DNA from: Perkinsus olseni
Taxonomy: Eukaryota > Perkinsozoa > Perkinsida > Perkinsidae
Assembly (NCBI GenBank): GCA_013115135.1
Contig: JABANP010000045.1
Coordinates: 124,001 to 188,000 of the forward strand
DNA: 64,000 bases
Reading direction: 5' to 3'
The notes below the pieces were generated by a model. It was not told the DNA's origin and did not search any database. It saw only the letters and a list, made by a program, of their open reading frames with translations. Position numbers and translations under genes: made by a program. Below, piece after piece: positions 13,001 through 23,791 of the stretch (the stretch's first letter is position 1; the number at the start of each line of letters is the position of its first letter).

Positions 13001-16000
13001 TCAGTCAACGCCTGAAACCGATGGTCACCACACCATAATCATCATAAGCAGCAGTATTGGTATTACCTTCAATACCGTAGCAGTATCGTTACGGAGATCA
13101 CACGCAAAGGTGATAAAACCAGCAAACTCCAGTTCGGATTCGACTCTTGCCCTTGGCCACTTGTCACACTGAGCCATACAACAGATATTATCACCACGCT
13201 ACTAGTCACAGCAGTTCGTTGTTATTACATCATGCGGTCCTTCTTTGAATGCCATTGATAATACTCTCATACCTCTCTTAGCTAATGTACGGTAGGTTGA
13301 GAGGTACCCCTCCGGAGCATCTTTAAGCATGCCCAGTATTGTCTCTGGGGATCCCTTCACTACGCATATCTGAATAAGTAATCATTACCACTTGCATTGC
13401 TTAGCACAGCTACTACTACGACTACTACCTTCTTATGGTCGTTGATTAGCTCCACGACGGCACTCATACGCTGTAATGCTGATGAGAAATGATGACGCGT
13501 GATGATCTTCAGTGTTGGGGTCTTCTTACTACTCATAGGGCCTGCTTTGTGATAATCATACACTACTGCTACTACTAGTTATGATATATTACCAGCAGTA
13601 TTATTATGACTATCATAATACCAATGTATAGCCTGTAGCCCTGCTAGCTCAACAGGGTCACCAAGTAACTCCCCACCACCGCCAGCAACAGCAGCAGCAC
13701 TGTCCTTGTTGTTGGACTGTTGTTGTTGTTTGTTCTTGTTATCGATGGAGATAAGGGAATGACATCCTGCAATGACGTACTTAGCCGCCAAGCCCACTCG
13801 TGTGGTATCCTAAATATCATCAATACCCATTATCAACCTCCCCACCAGCAACCTACTGTATTCAGTTTATCAGCATCATCAACTTGTGGTTCACCATCAC
13901 TGGGTGTTATCTACATTACACGCTGTAGGACATAATCCTGCCTGTACTATTACCTTAGTAACAACGCCTGTACATGATAACTGGTCAGTAGTTAAGGTAC
14001 CAGTCTTATCAAAGAAGCAATGTGTTATAGTACCAGCCATAGGTACTCTATACGGCTCCGTACAGAATACCCCTATCTTGTGTAATGCCATTAATGCTGT
14101 ATTCACTGCTAATGACATTTGCATTGGTAATTCTGGTGGTACCTAATGATAACAACAACAATGATAATAATAACATGATAGCTTAGTGATGATATTACAA
14201 CACTAGTGATGATCATAACACATCTCAATAGTAGTTTATAACCAGACATCTTAGTCAATTTATCAGTACCTGATGATACATTGGTACCTATGACGAGTAG
14301 GGCCGATATTGGTATCACCTTCACCAGATATCCTCTGATTGATAACATACCCAACTGCCATCAATGCAAATGACAGTAATAATAGTAGCAACTTCAACGT
14401 ATCACGATTATCACTCCTGATGATAACAACCACTGATCGTTATATACACACAGTGATGATGATGATTATTACCTAACATCCTGCTGTGAGAATTCAATCA
14501 TTCTGGTCAACTCTCCCTGTGCTGACTGTGTCCCTGTCCTCAGTACAATACATTTACAGTTAGTGGCTTGTAGCAGTGATGTGCCACTGAATAATACATG
14601 TATTCTATCTCGACCAGTCATATCAAATGCTCGTGACATGTCATCGCCATCAGTCTCTATTTCATCCTTCAATTGTGGTACAGACTCGCCAGTCAATGAT
14701 GCTTCATTAACAACAGCACTGCCCTCCAGTATCAGGCAATCACATGGTATCATTGTAACTTGTTCTTGTGGTTTACGCTCAGCATTATCACCTGTAACAC
14801 CGCTATCACCACCGATACCCGGCTGGTATTACTTTTAGCAGGGGAAGTCTTGCTACTACTGCTGCTGCTATTAGTATTGAAATCATTACTAAGGTTAATA
14901 CGGTCGCCCGGTACCAGTTGGTCCGACATGACCGTTGTCCACTGACCATCCCTCAGCACGGATATCTACCAGGTGATGGAATTACTAGTAGGATCATTAC
15001 TAACTCCGTATCATTAGTACCGGTATAATGTTTTTACCAGCCATATTCCTCAATGTTAACAGGTTACGTCTTCGTTGGAATACAGTACCCGCCTCCATAC
15101 CAAATATAGACAGGAATGTAAACACTGTGTATTTCCTGATAATATCATGCTACTACCATGATGATGGTGGTGATGCTATACTTACCAATACTCATCCATC
15201 ATCCATAATAAACAGCATAATATTTGGAATATTGGTATTGGGTTTAATATCTAATAACATCGAGTTTCGCATTGCACAGCAGCTGGTGGAGGTGTTGTAT
15301 TACCTGATCCCTGTAGAGGATGTAGAATGGTGGCACGGGAATATCAACCTTATTGAAACCATAGAGATCTTGTTTACGTTGTACTTCGTCAGTTGATAAT
15401 CCTTTAGTGGATGATGATTCATCTACACATATCAATACCACAACAACCGGAACTACTTGATATTATTACTGGTATATTTACTGATAGGTAGGTTCATTGG
15501 ACATGTTAACATGTGCACTTCTCCAGTTGTATCATCCACACAATACTTACGACGTTGGAATACAAAGTACCTATTAATAATCTCATCCTAGTATGCACAA
15601 GAGCAAGATTAACCCCTGTTATTACAGCGTAAAGTCTCCATGATGGCTTCTCTTGAGCTGTACTATATCCGCCTTGCCTTGATGTTCAGGTGGTGTGCTA
15701 ATAATGATACGTCTGTGTGATTGTGGTTGTGGTTGTTGTTATTACATTCTGCAGTAGTTGCCAGGAGCTAGGCGGTTAGTTTTACTATACTGGACTAATG
15801 TCTTAAAGCGTATAGACCAATGTTGAGCCAATACAAACAATGCATGTGCCTGATGATGATGATGGCCTCCTGAGTCATACCACTCCTCCCGTGTATTACC
15901 AATAATGAAGCAACAATGGCCAGTGCTGCTGTTGGTGATGGTGCCCATTGTGATGGTAATGGCCTATCCTCGGTTGATTCTAGTGTTGATAACTCCAATA

Positions 16001-16217
16001 CAGTACCATTATTAATAGCATCCTGTATTAGCTCATCAACAACCGCTTTATAGGGCTCACCACTGGTCGAGAGTACCCTCATCAATGCAATACCATGCAG
16101 TATGATAAATAGTGCAGTAAAGGTACTTGCCTTGGCTGGCACTCGTCTAAGTAGGGTAACCTCTCTTAAGCCGCCATCAATGCACTTTAGGTTGGATGAT
16201 GATACTAGATTAGGCAT
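10075..16217 (-). CDS. ATP13A1: P5A-type P-type ATPase (Spf1/ATP13A1 family)
   Basis: ER membrane ATPase; the family removes mis-targeted transmembrane helices from the ER membrane (established for yeast Spf1 and human ATP13A1). Minus-strand order: [11 protein letters not shown] near the start (about 16160), P5A-type [20 protein letters not shown] + GESVPQ (about 14690-14750), catalytic phosphorylation loop [18 protein letters not shown] (about 14010), [12 protein letters not shown] (about 13650), [19 protein letters not shown] (about 12970), hinge [18 protein letters not shown] (about 12430) and [20 protein letters not shown] (about 11610). Later come [29 protein letters not shown] (about 10850) and the last membrane spans. 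All catalytic motifs are present; the hinge reads GDGGND rather than GDGTND. Introns are numerous and short, for example 10567-10513 (55 bp) and 10233-10187 (47 bp). The last exon adds a charged tail ending at TAA 10077-10075. ATG 16217 precedes the conserved N-terminal segment; an in-frame non-ATG extension exists upstream. Confidence 0.9.
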
Positions 16218-16665
16218 ACGAAGAATGACAACAACAAACAACAACTAAGGGGTGGTGGCCAGTCTACGAGGTTATATCCCGGTAAGATGGGTACATGACT
16301 ATCATTCTGCTTCCTACACACCACGGCTACTGTACTCCTCCTACTGCTTCACTGCCCTCTGAGACAAGATAGGGACAGCGAGGGGGCGATTCTCTGACGA
16401 TTTTATTATGAAAATTCGAAGGAATAGCGAGCGCCATGACGATCGATAACTTGATAGTTGGTGGTTGGCCCATTCGCTGGTATGATGACTGACTATACAC
16501 TACCACCTAGCGAGGCCGAAGGTACTATCTGTTGGTATTAGCATACATGACGGTAATGATGATCAGTCGGTATCAAGCTATACTTGGACCATGATAAGGA
16601 GGATGGTGATGATGATAGGCATATAACACTACCATGTTTATTCAAACATAGATTTCAGGACTTCC
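16218..16665. promoter_or_regulatory. Divergent spacer between P5A ATPase and PUS7
   Basis: About 450 bp separate the oppositely oriented start codons, so this must carry both promoters and 5' untranslated regions. I see no convincing TATA box or named element and no coding signature. Confidence 0.4.
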
Positions 16666-19600
16666 ATGTGTAATAATAGTATACTACTGATGCGTAATAT
16701 CATTATTATTATAGTCAGTTATGAGATCCCCGATGGTCCTACCTCGTCGGGTCCTCTACATCTAACGGAACTATGGACTAAGGACAGGGTTGTACAGGAG
16801 ATAAGGGATAAACGAGAAAGGGAGGATAATCTGCAGAATGCATTGTAGTAACCATAACCTTACTACTACTACTACTACTAGTAGTGGTACTGCTGTCAGA
16901 GGGCCGGACTATCAGATCACCGACCAGCAGTTGGATAGTATTAATGCATGTTTAACGGAGGAGGATAAGGATAAGTTGGTGGCATTCTTGAAGACCTCAC
17001 GGAATGGTAATAACATCACGGCTCCTAACCGTCGGCATCATCACCATCATCGTCAGATGCTAATGCACCTAAGTACTGCTTATTAGAAGGTGATACTATC
17101 CAGGACAAACCAGGCAGAACTAAAGTGCATCAGTAGTAGGGGTTGGTGTAACCGTACCAGCACTGTGTTGTTATTAGGTTGATCAAGACGCAATTCCCAT
17201 CAGGGATGTTTATTACTGATACAGTGGATCCTTGTACTGATACTAATGATAGGCATCAGATAAGAGTATGGATCAAGAAGGACTTCACCATCGGCCAAAA
17301 GTAGTATTCCCCTCCTCGATACTACCACTGGGACGACTACTGTCAGGCGAGCAAGGGAGCTAGCTGCCACCAGTGACGAGGGTAATGACAAGAAGAGACG
17401 ACGTGATGGTAGGCATAGAAAAGGAAGGAAGCAGACTGGTGGTGGTGACAAGAAGCAATCATCAACCAAGCAAGATCTACCGCAAGCAAGATATGACCCC
17501 TGGCCGAAGGATCAGCCTGACTATCTATACTTTAATATGTATAAAGAGAATAGGGATACTGCAGAGGCGGTATCATCAATATCCCGAGCTATGGGAAAGA
17601 AGAACACGAAGGCATTTACAGTAGCAGGAACTAAGGTAGGGAGTATTACTACATCTAAATGACTGTGCTTATCGAAATCATCAGGATCGTCGTGGTGTTA
17701 CTGTGCAGCATGTCTGCATGTGGAGGACTTATGCAGAGCAAGTTAAACGTGCTATGTTGAGCGGGTAGTAATGATAGTACTACTGCCGTTGATGGTGGCC
17801 TGTCATCATCATCAGGCAATGGGATAAGTTCGTACGCCTGTCCGACTTCCACTACCGTCCACAGAAACTATCCCTAGGTAACAATGATGATGATACTTTG
17901 GGATTATTGAATGGTCATCAGGTATGCTATATGGTAATAGGTTTTATGTTGCATTGAGAGGTATCAAAGAGTGTCCAAGTGAAGAGGGCCTTACCAAAGC
18001 CTTCAATGCCCTATCGACTAAGGGCTTCATCAACTACTTCGGGATGCAGAGGTTTGGTGAGGCTACCACTACTACTGGCAGTCGATGGTGATGATGATGG
18101 CTGTAGGCACACAGCTAACAAGGACCTATGAGATAGGACAGGCCATGGTAGCTCGGGATTGGGTGAGGGCAGTTAGGCTCATTATGGGCGAGACCTCGAT
18201 ACTACGATCACAGCAGGAAGGTGAGTCTGGTGGAGGCTGCTCAACAACAACATTGTTGTAGTACTCTGTTAGCTAACGAGGAGGGTAGCAGAGGGGATAT
18301 GATTGATAAAGCAAGAAGGGCTTATCTTATTGATAACGATCCTGAGAAGTCTCTCAAGCTAATGCCTCGAATGATGCATATAGAGAGGAAGATAATGACT
18401 TTACTTGCCAAGGGTAGTATGGCCCTTGTACATCATCATGATGATGACGCTGATGATGATGGTGGCGATGATGATGATCAGATCCCAATGGACATCTAGC
18501 AGCACTACAACAGTTACCAACACCAACACTCTCCCTATACGTCCATTCAGTAATACTAACCATACTGCCAGTCTTGCCCGTATCGTCCTCTTGCTGGTGA
18601 TGCAGGTGTTATCATCTTGATCATCAGTTACAATCGTTCGTGTGGAATCATGCAGTCACCCACAGACTCGAGGCCTATGGTCCGACCATCGTCGTTGGGG
18701 ATATCGTCCTATCCAATACACGGGATGATACAGGAAAAGGAGACAATGATGATGAGTATGCAGGTATGAGTAGAGGTAAGATGATAATCACGCTATTGCA
18801 TGCAGACAACTAGGGCCTGCTACTACGACTACTGCTAGTAGTAGTGATGATGATACTACAGAGGATGAGGGAGGCCTCAAGGGTGCTCACAGCGATGATG
18901 ATGATGAAGGGATGACTAGGACTGATAATAGGAAGGTAAGTACACTATGGTGTGTATAATAATAATCACCAACAGCAGCAGCATCATGATCAGGTTGTGC
19001 ATATAACGGTCGATAACATATCAGACTATAGTATATATGACGTAGTACTACCCCTACCTGGGTCAAATACCGAATACCCAGAGAATATGCAGCAATGGTG
19101 AGGCAAAGATGCTGGTACCACACCATCATCATCTACTACTACTGTCAGGTACAAGGACTTCACTTCGACTGCATTGGGCCTATCCTTATTGGATGACTTT
19201 AAGTCATGTACAACCAGCGGGGGAGTCTTCAATCTACCCGGATCATATAGGAATATACTAGAGAGGGCTGAGGATGTGGAATATGAAGTTATACAACCCG
19301 AGAGAGCACTTGATAGGGTAATAACAACAACAACGATGACGATGACAGCATTAGCATCGCAGAGAGTGTGTTTGCTATTAGACGCTGATACCAACTGATA
19401 TCGATAATATAACCAAACGTGATTATACTGAGGAGAAGTTGACTGGTGATAAAGACAAGGCGATACTTGAGGGAACCTATAGTATAGCCTTCAAGACTAC
19501 ACTCAAGTCTGGTAATAATAATAATGTGGATGGTGGTGGTCTTATTATTATCTGTCATGTTTATATTGGTAGGTACATATCTTACTATGGCATTACGTGA

Positions 19601-19685
19601 GTTAACCAGACAAGATACCTCTCGTAATTCTATGCGTATTAGTGATTCGACCATACTCACAGATAACAACAACAAGAAGAAGTGA
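16666..19685 (+). CDS. PUS7: tRNA pseudouridine synthase 7 (TruD/PUS7 family)
   Basis: Converts uridine to pseudouridine in tRNA and other RNAs; no cofactor is needed. Family motifs run in order: AFTVAGTK + DRRGVTVQHVCMW across the intron 17636-17684 (49 bp), carrying the catalytic Asp; GNRFYVALRGIKECPSEEG (about 17940-17990); KGFINYFGMQRFGEAT (about 18030-18070); TYEIGQAMVARDWVRAVRLI (about 18125-18185); SFVWNHAVTHRLEAYGP (about 18630-18690); SIYDVVLPLPGSNTEYPENM (about 19035-19090); LPGSYRNILERAEDVEYEV (about 19240-19295); YLTMALRELTRQDTS (about 19570-19620). It stops at TGA 19683-19685 after a Lys-rich end. The best start is ATG 16666 with an intron straight after it, giving M-F-SYEIPDGPT; this is inferred from frame only. 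It lies 138 bp upstream of SmD2 on the same strand. Confidence 0.88.
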
Positions 19686-19823
19686 CTGTGATAACGATTT
19701 ACCAACGATTGTTGCCTCTATCAACGTTAGGAGTTTCCATTAGCCTTGAGTATTTTGTTCTACACCCTATCATTCTTATCGCAGTATCTTCCTCTCCTGT
19801 GGCAATACAGTATTACAAGCATC

Positions 19824-20324
19824 ATGGCCGACTCCGCTGCTGCTACTGCTAATCAGACTGATGAGGTTAATCGTGATAAGTTCGAGAGTGGTCCATTGAG
19901 TCTACTTACCAAGGCATGTGAAGAGAACAGTCAGGTAGTACTCAACAGCAGCAGCAGTACTATCATTAGTACTTACTACGTCATCATAGGTACTTATAAA
20001 TTGCCGTAATAACAGGAAGATCTTGGCCAGGGTAAAGGCATTCGATAGGCATTTGAACATGGTTTTGGAGAATGTAACAACTCCACTGCTGCTGTTGTTA
20101 TTATCACCACCATTGAGTCGGTAATCAGGTACGTGAGTTGTGGACGGAGGTGCCCAAGGGCGGTTCCAGCAAGAAACCTGTTAATAAGGACAGGTACTCA
20201 TCCTCATTGCCATGCCTGATGATGATAAGGCCTAGTGTTATTATTCAGGTTTGTGAGTAAGATGTTCCTCAGAGGTGATTCAGTCATCATGGTACTACGT
20301 AATCCCAAGGCAAAGCAGCAGTGA
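19824..20324 (+). CDS. SNRPD2: Small nuclear ribonucleoprotein Sm D2
   Basis: Core spliceosomal Sm protein that joins the heteroheptameric ring on U snRNAs. After splicing it reads [71 protein letters not shown] and [12 protein letters not shown], matching SmD2 along its whole Sm1 and Sm2 motifs. Start ATG 19824 and stop TGA 20322-20324 give the usual compact size with an Ala/Thr-rich leader. Three introns, 19935-19989, 20074-20128 and 20194-20248, are each exactly 55 bp, and each downstream exon begins with GT. This is the cleanest gene model in the window and the best reference for intron rules here. Confidence 0.95.
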
Positions 20325-20573
20325 AGATGATAATGATTAACGTATTCCTACTACCGAAGATGATGGTTATAGAGGTTATAGTATTGTAGTATACAGTAAT
20401 GGTATACTATTGTTATTAGCAATGATAACACTACTGTAACTCTCGTAACATCAACATCATCATCACCATTATCATCATCAGAACAATAACAGAACTAGTC
20501 TCGTTTATTACGTATTGTCGTACTACAGTGAAGTCAATTAGTCAACTCACATAACCGAAGATACGCTGCATTG

Positions 20574-22197
20574 ATGGTGATGATACAACAACAACAGCAA
20601 AGGACAACGACGACGCGAACACGTCGAAGGTGCTACCGCCCATCCGCTGTTCTAATCACGATGATGATTGTACTGGAACTGATGAGTGGTAATGACACAG
20701 CGGCCCTCGAAGTGGATCTAGAGGCCGATACTAGGCAAGCATGCCCTCATGAATATTATGATAATGTTGGACCATACACGACAGTTGAAGAAGGTATATA
20801 TTACGAACACTTGTTGCATGATGATATGCTTCTTATTATCATAGGGGCAGTGACATACCGGGAGATTAGACGAAATCAAACCCATAGGTTCTATTATGAG
20901 AACTATAATATCACTACTATGAACCAGCCATCCGAGTAATGGTATCATCATCAGCAAAGGGTCATCATTGTTAATGAGAGCAGATACCGAAAAGTTATAA
21001 TACATCTACAGCCGTGCAGGGGTGTGGTATACATGATGGTCAGGAGGACCAGACCATGCTGGCCTAATCCCTACTCCTGTATCACAGCAGATAACAATGG
21101 TGGTAACGATGTCAATGATAGTGGAGGAATAATCACTTCAGATAATAATGAATGTGAATGGACCCACTTTATGTCAGCAATCGATGGTAGCAGAGATGGT
21201 GCTCCAACATACTTTGAGGTCCCTCTTACCAGTACTACCAGATAATACACGATGATCATGAGCGTCATCATCATAGTAATAGGTACACGTTACTTCATAT
21301 CGGTATACGCAGCGGACAATGCCGCCTATACTCTCACATTACTAGCGGGTAGTACTTGTTACTACATCGGAAGATGATGATGCTCAGCGTCTGTTGTAAA
21401 GGTATGTTTAGATATTGGAGCTTTACCGAGGCCCGGTGGTGGAGGGAAGATAACAGGGACACAGATAGACGAACTTAAGTTAATAATACAGCCACTGTCA
21501 CGAGTACTCTTATTGTAGCATCAACGCAGGTATCATTGTCATGGGAAGGAGCTTACTTCTCACCTTTAGGAGTATCAGAAATAGATAAGTAAAGATATCA
21601 TCATGCTCATCGTGAGCTTGAGGTTGTTGGTATCTTGTCAGATATTATATATATTCAACCATGTTACTCGATACCGACAATCGTACCAACACAGCAGTCT
21701 TCATACGCCCTGATAAAGTGCTTAATACAGTATGTGGACTACATAATAACACCGATAGAGAGTGATGATGATGCTAATGATGATCAACAACAACAACTCT
21801 AATAATAACAGTGTTCCAATACTCCTCTATAGATACTCCACTGTGGATCCATCAACATGTGTGCAGAGCCCGGAGGATACAACTGTCGAAGGGCTTCTTG
21901 CTACACGATGTACAACAGAGATATCTGGTGTGATGGCCCAGAAGAGGTACCTTCCAATGCATTCGATACCGATGTTGTTGTTGTTGTTGTTATTGTCTCA
22001 GGTACATATTCAATGTTATTGTGGAGTCCAAAAGAGGGTATATGATGGCATACAGCGGGATAATCATGGAAACTGATTGGATAATATATACCAAAGCAGC
22101 AAGTGACAAGACATTACAATTAGTCGGAGGGGTCATGGGAACTGTTATTGGTATCATAGTTGTGGGGTACTTATGGCTTGTTAAGGTATACAACTAG
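20574..22197 (+). CDS. Predicted type I surface protein, unknown function
   Basis: I do not recognise the family. The N-terminus is basic and then hydrophobic (PSAVLITMMIVLELMSGN), consistent with a signal peptide or anchor, followed by an acidic stretch with CPHEYYDNVGPYTTVEEG. Later exons read CWPNPYSCITADNN (about 21050), NECEWTHFMSAIDGSRDGAP (about 21145-21205), GTRYFISVYAADNAAYTLTL (about 21281-21340) and CAEPGGYNCRRASCYTMYNR (about 21858-21920). A C-terminal membrane span (VMGTVIGIIVVGYLWLV) lies just before TAG 22195-22197. The YFISVYAADNAAYTLTL segment resembles beta-sandwich PPC-like surface domains, which is weak inference. It lies 249 bp after SmD2 and 84 bp before the TPR gene. 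Exon borders inside are approximate. Confidence 0.5.
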
Positions 22198-22281
22198 AAT
22201 GAACATGAGTGTAGCGTTCATAATGGATGATATGATAGTACTTGAATACGTGAATGAGGATAGTTAGTATTACTAATAATA

Positions 22282-23615
22282 ATGTCTATCGAACTCCAAA
22301 AGCAAATAAGAGATAACGGCACTGATATACGGGCGTATTTCAAAGACCTCAATAACTGGACTCGTGAAATGAAAACGAAACAGGGTGGTAGTTTGGAGGA
22401 AGGAAATGAGAAGACAACTGATGAGGGTAATAGCGGAAATATTAAGATCATGAACAAACGGGTATTCATATCAGGCGTACAGCAGAAGCAAAAGCACACC
22501 AATCGTGGAGAGTTGTCCCGAGACAGCGCCAAGGATATGTAAGCTGGTACCATCAATGATAATACGCTCACAATGTATCAGGCGATCGTATTATGAAGCA
22601 TGGGAGAGGTTGGATGTCGATGACGAATGCAATAAGGTTGATTATTATGATACTCCCGTCGTCGAACGGAAGAAGGAGGCAGTGCCCCCTGTGCTCACAT
22701 CGAGGGTTACGGGTGTGGCTCCAGAGAGACAAAAGATAAACATAAGAAGGGTGGCTAGTAGGAAAGGCAAAATGGATTATGCTGTTGAATCGAAGGAAAG
22801 GGGGAATGCATATTATAAAAGAGGGTAAGGTTAGTACACATACGTTGTTGTAATTATCAATTTTAGGCAACATAAGTCCGCCCTGAGGGAGTATCGTCTC
22901 GGTTTGACCTACCTTACTGGCGATGGACAAGAAGACGAGGAGAGGGATCTCACCGTAACTCTGTATAACAATATATCAGCAGTACATTGCAAGCTGAGCG
23001 AATATGCAGATGCCGTGAAGGCTGCTGATGATGTGAGTATGATGATGGTTAACGAGAACACTGATACCCTCTTTCAGGCACTTAAAATAAATCCCACCTG
23101 TTCGAAGTCCTTTTACAGGAGAGGGTATGCTCTGACCAAGATGAAACGTTGGCGATTGGCTAAACGCGATTTGGAAAAGTCCGGCGAGTTCAGGGCTGAT
23201 GACCACGGCCAACCCTCTCCGGAGGACTCGGCTTTCACTGAGCTGAAAGAGGTAATGGTACCATAAGAATGGAACGTGATGTTATGCATGCTCTGGTTAG
23301 TTCGTAGACCGTCAAGTGGAGGGGCAGAAGTTGATGGAGAGGGAGGAAGCTATTCGGATGATAACCAATGCACAACGTAAAGTTAACGAAGGAAAACTTA
23401 TAAAAATATTCGTGAGTGATGTGAAAGAGAAGAAGAAAACGACAGAAGGGGAAGAAGATGTAATGGTTGATGAATCGCCGAAGGATGAATCTTCGAAGGA
23501 GGAGAGCAAGCCTGAGGAGTATGTTCCAAAAGCTTTGAGGATTCGCAAAGCACTCGGAGGTAGTAATAAAAGAGATGATGCTTTGAAGAAGGCACTTGGT
23601 GTGTATTATTCATGA
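22282..23615 (+). CDS. TPR co-chaperone, RPAP3/SPAG1-like
   Basis: The N-terminus (IELQKQIRDNGTDIRAYFKD then LNNWTREMK) matches the RPAP3 leader, and RSYYEAWERLDVDDECNKVD matches the conserved segment before its TPRs. One three-repeat TPR block follows: YAVESKERGNAYYKRG, LYNNISAVHCKLSEYADAVK and NPTCSKSFYRRGYALTKMKR. Such TPRs bind the C-termini of Hsp90/Hsp70 and link the R2TP assembly chaperone to clients. The C-terminus is a Lys/Glu-rich linker ending GGSNKRDDALKKALG; the C-terminal RPAP3 domain is not seen, so this is shorter than animal RPAP3. Introns resolved by frame are 22539-22581, 22825-22866, 23033-23077 and 23252-23300 (42-49 bp). Start ATG 22282 begins the conserved helix. Confidence 0.75.
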
Positions 23616-23791
23616 TCAATTTACATGTTGAGTTATTCGAGTTGTGGTGATAGACACTGTGTAACACAACAATTCACTATGAGAATGTAAATAAAAGATG
23701 CTGAGTAACAATGCTGCTGCTTTCCTACGACCATCTACTTCGCCCCGTCGCCGCCGAAGTTGCTGCCTGCAGGAATACGACCATCAACTGA

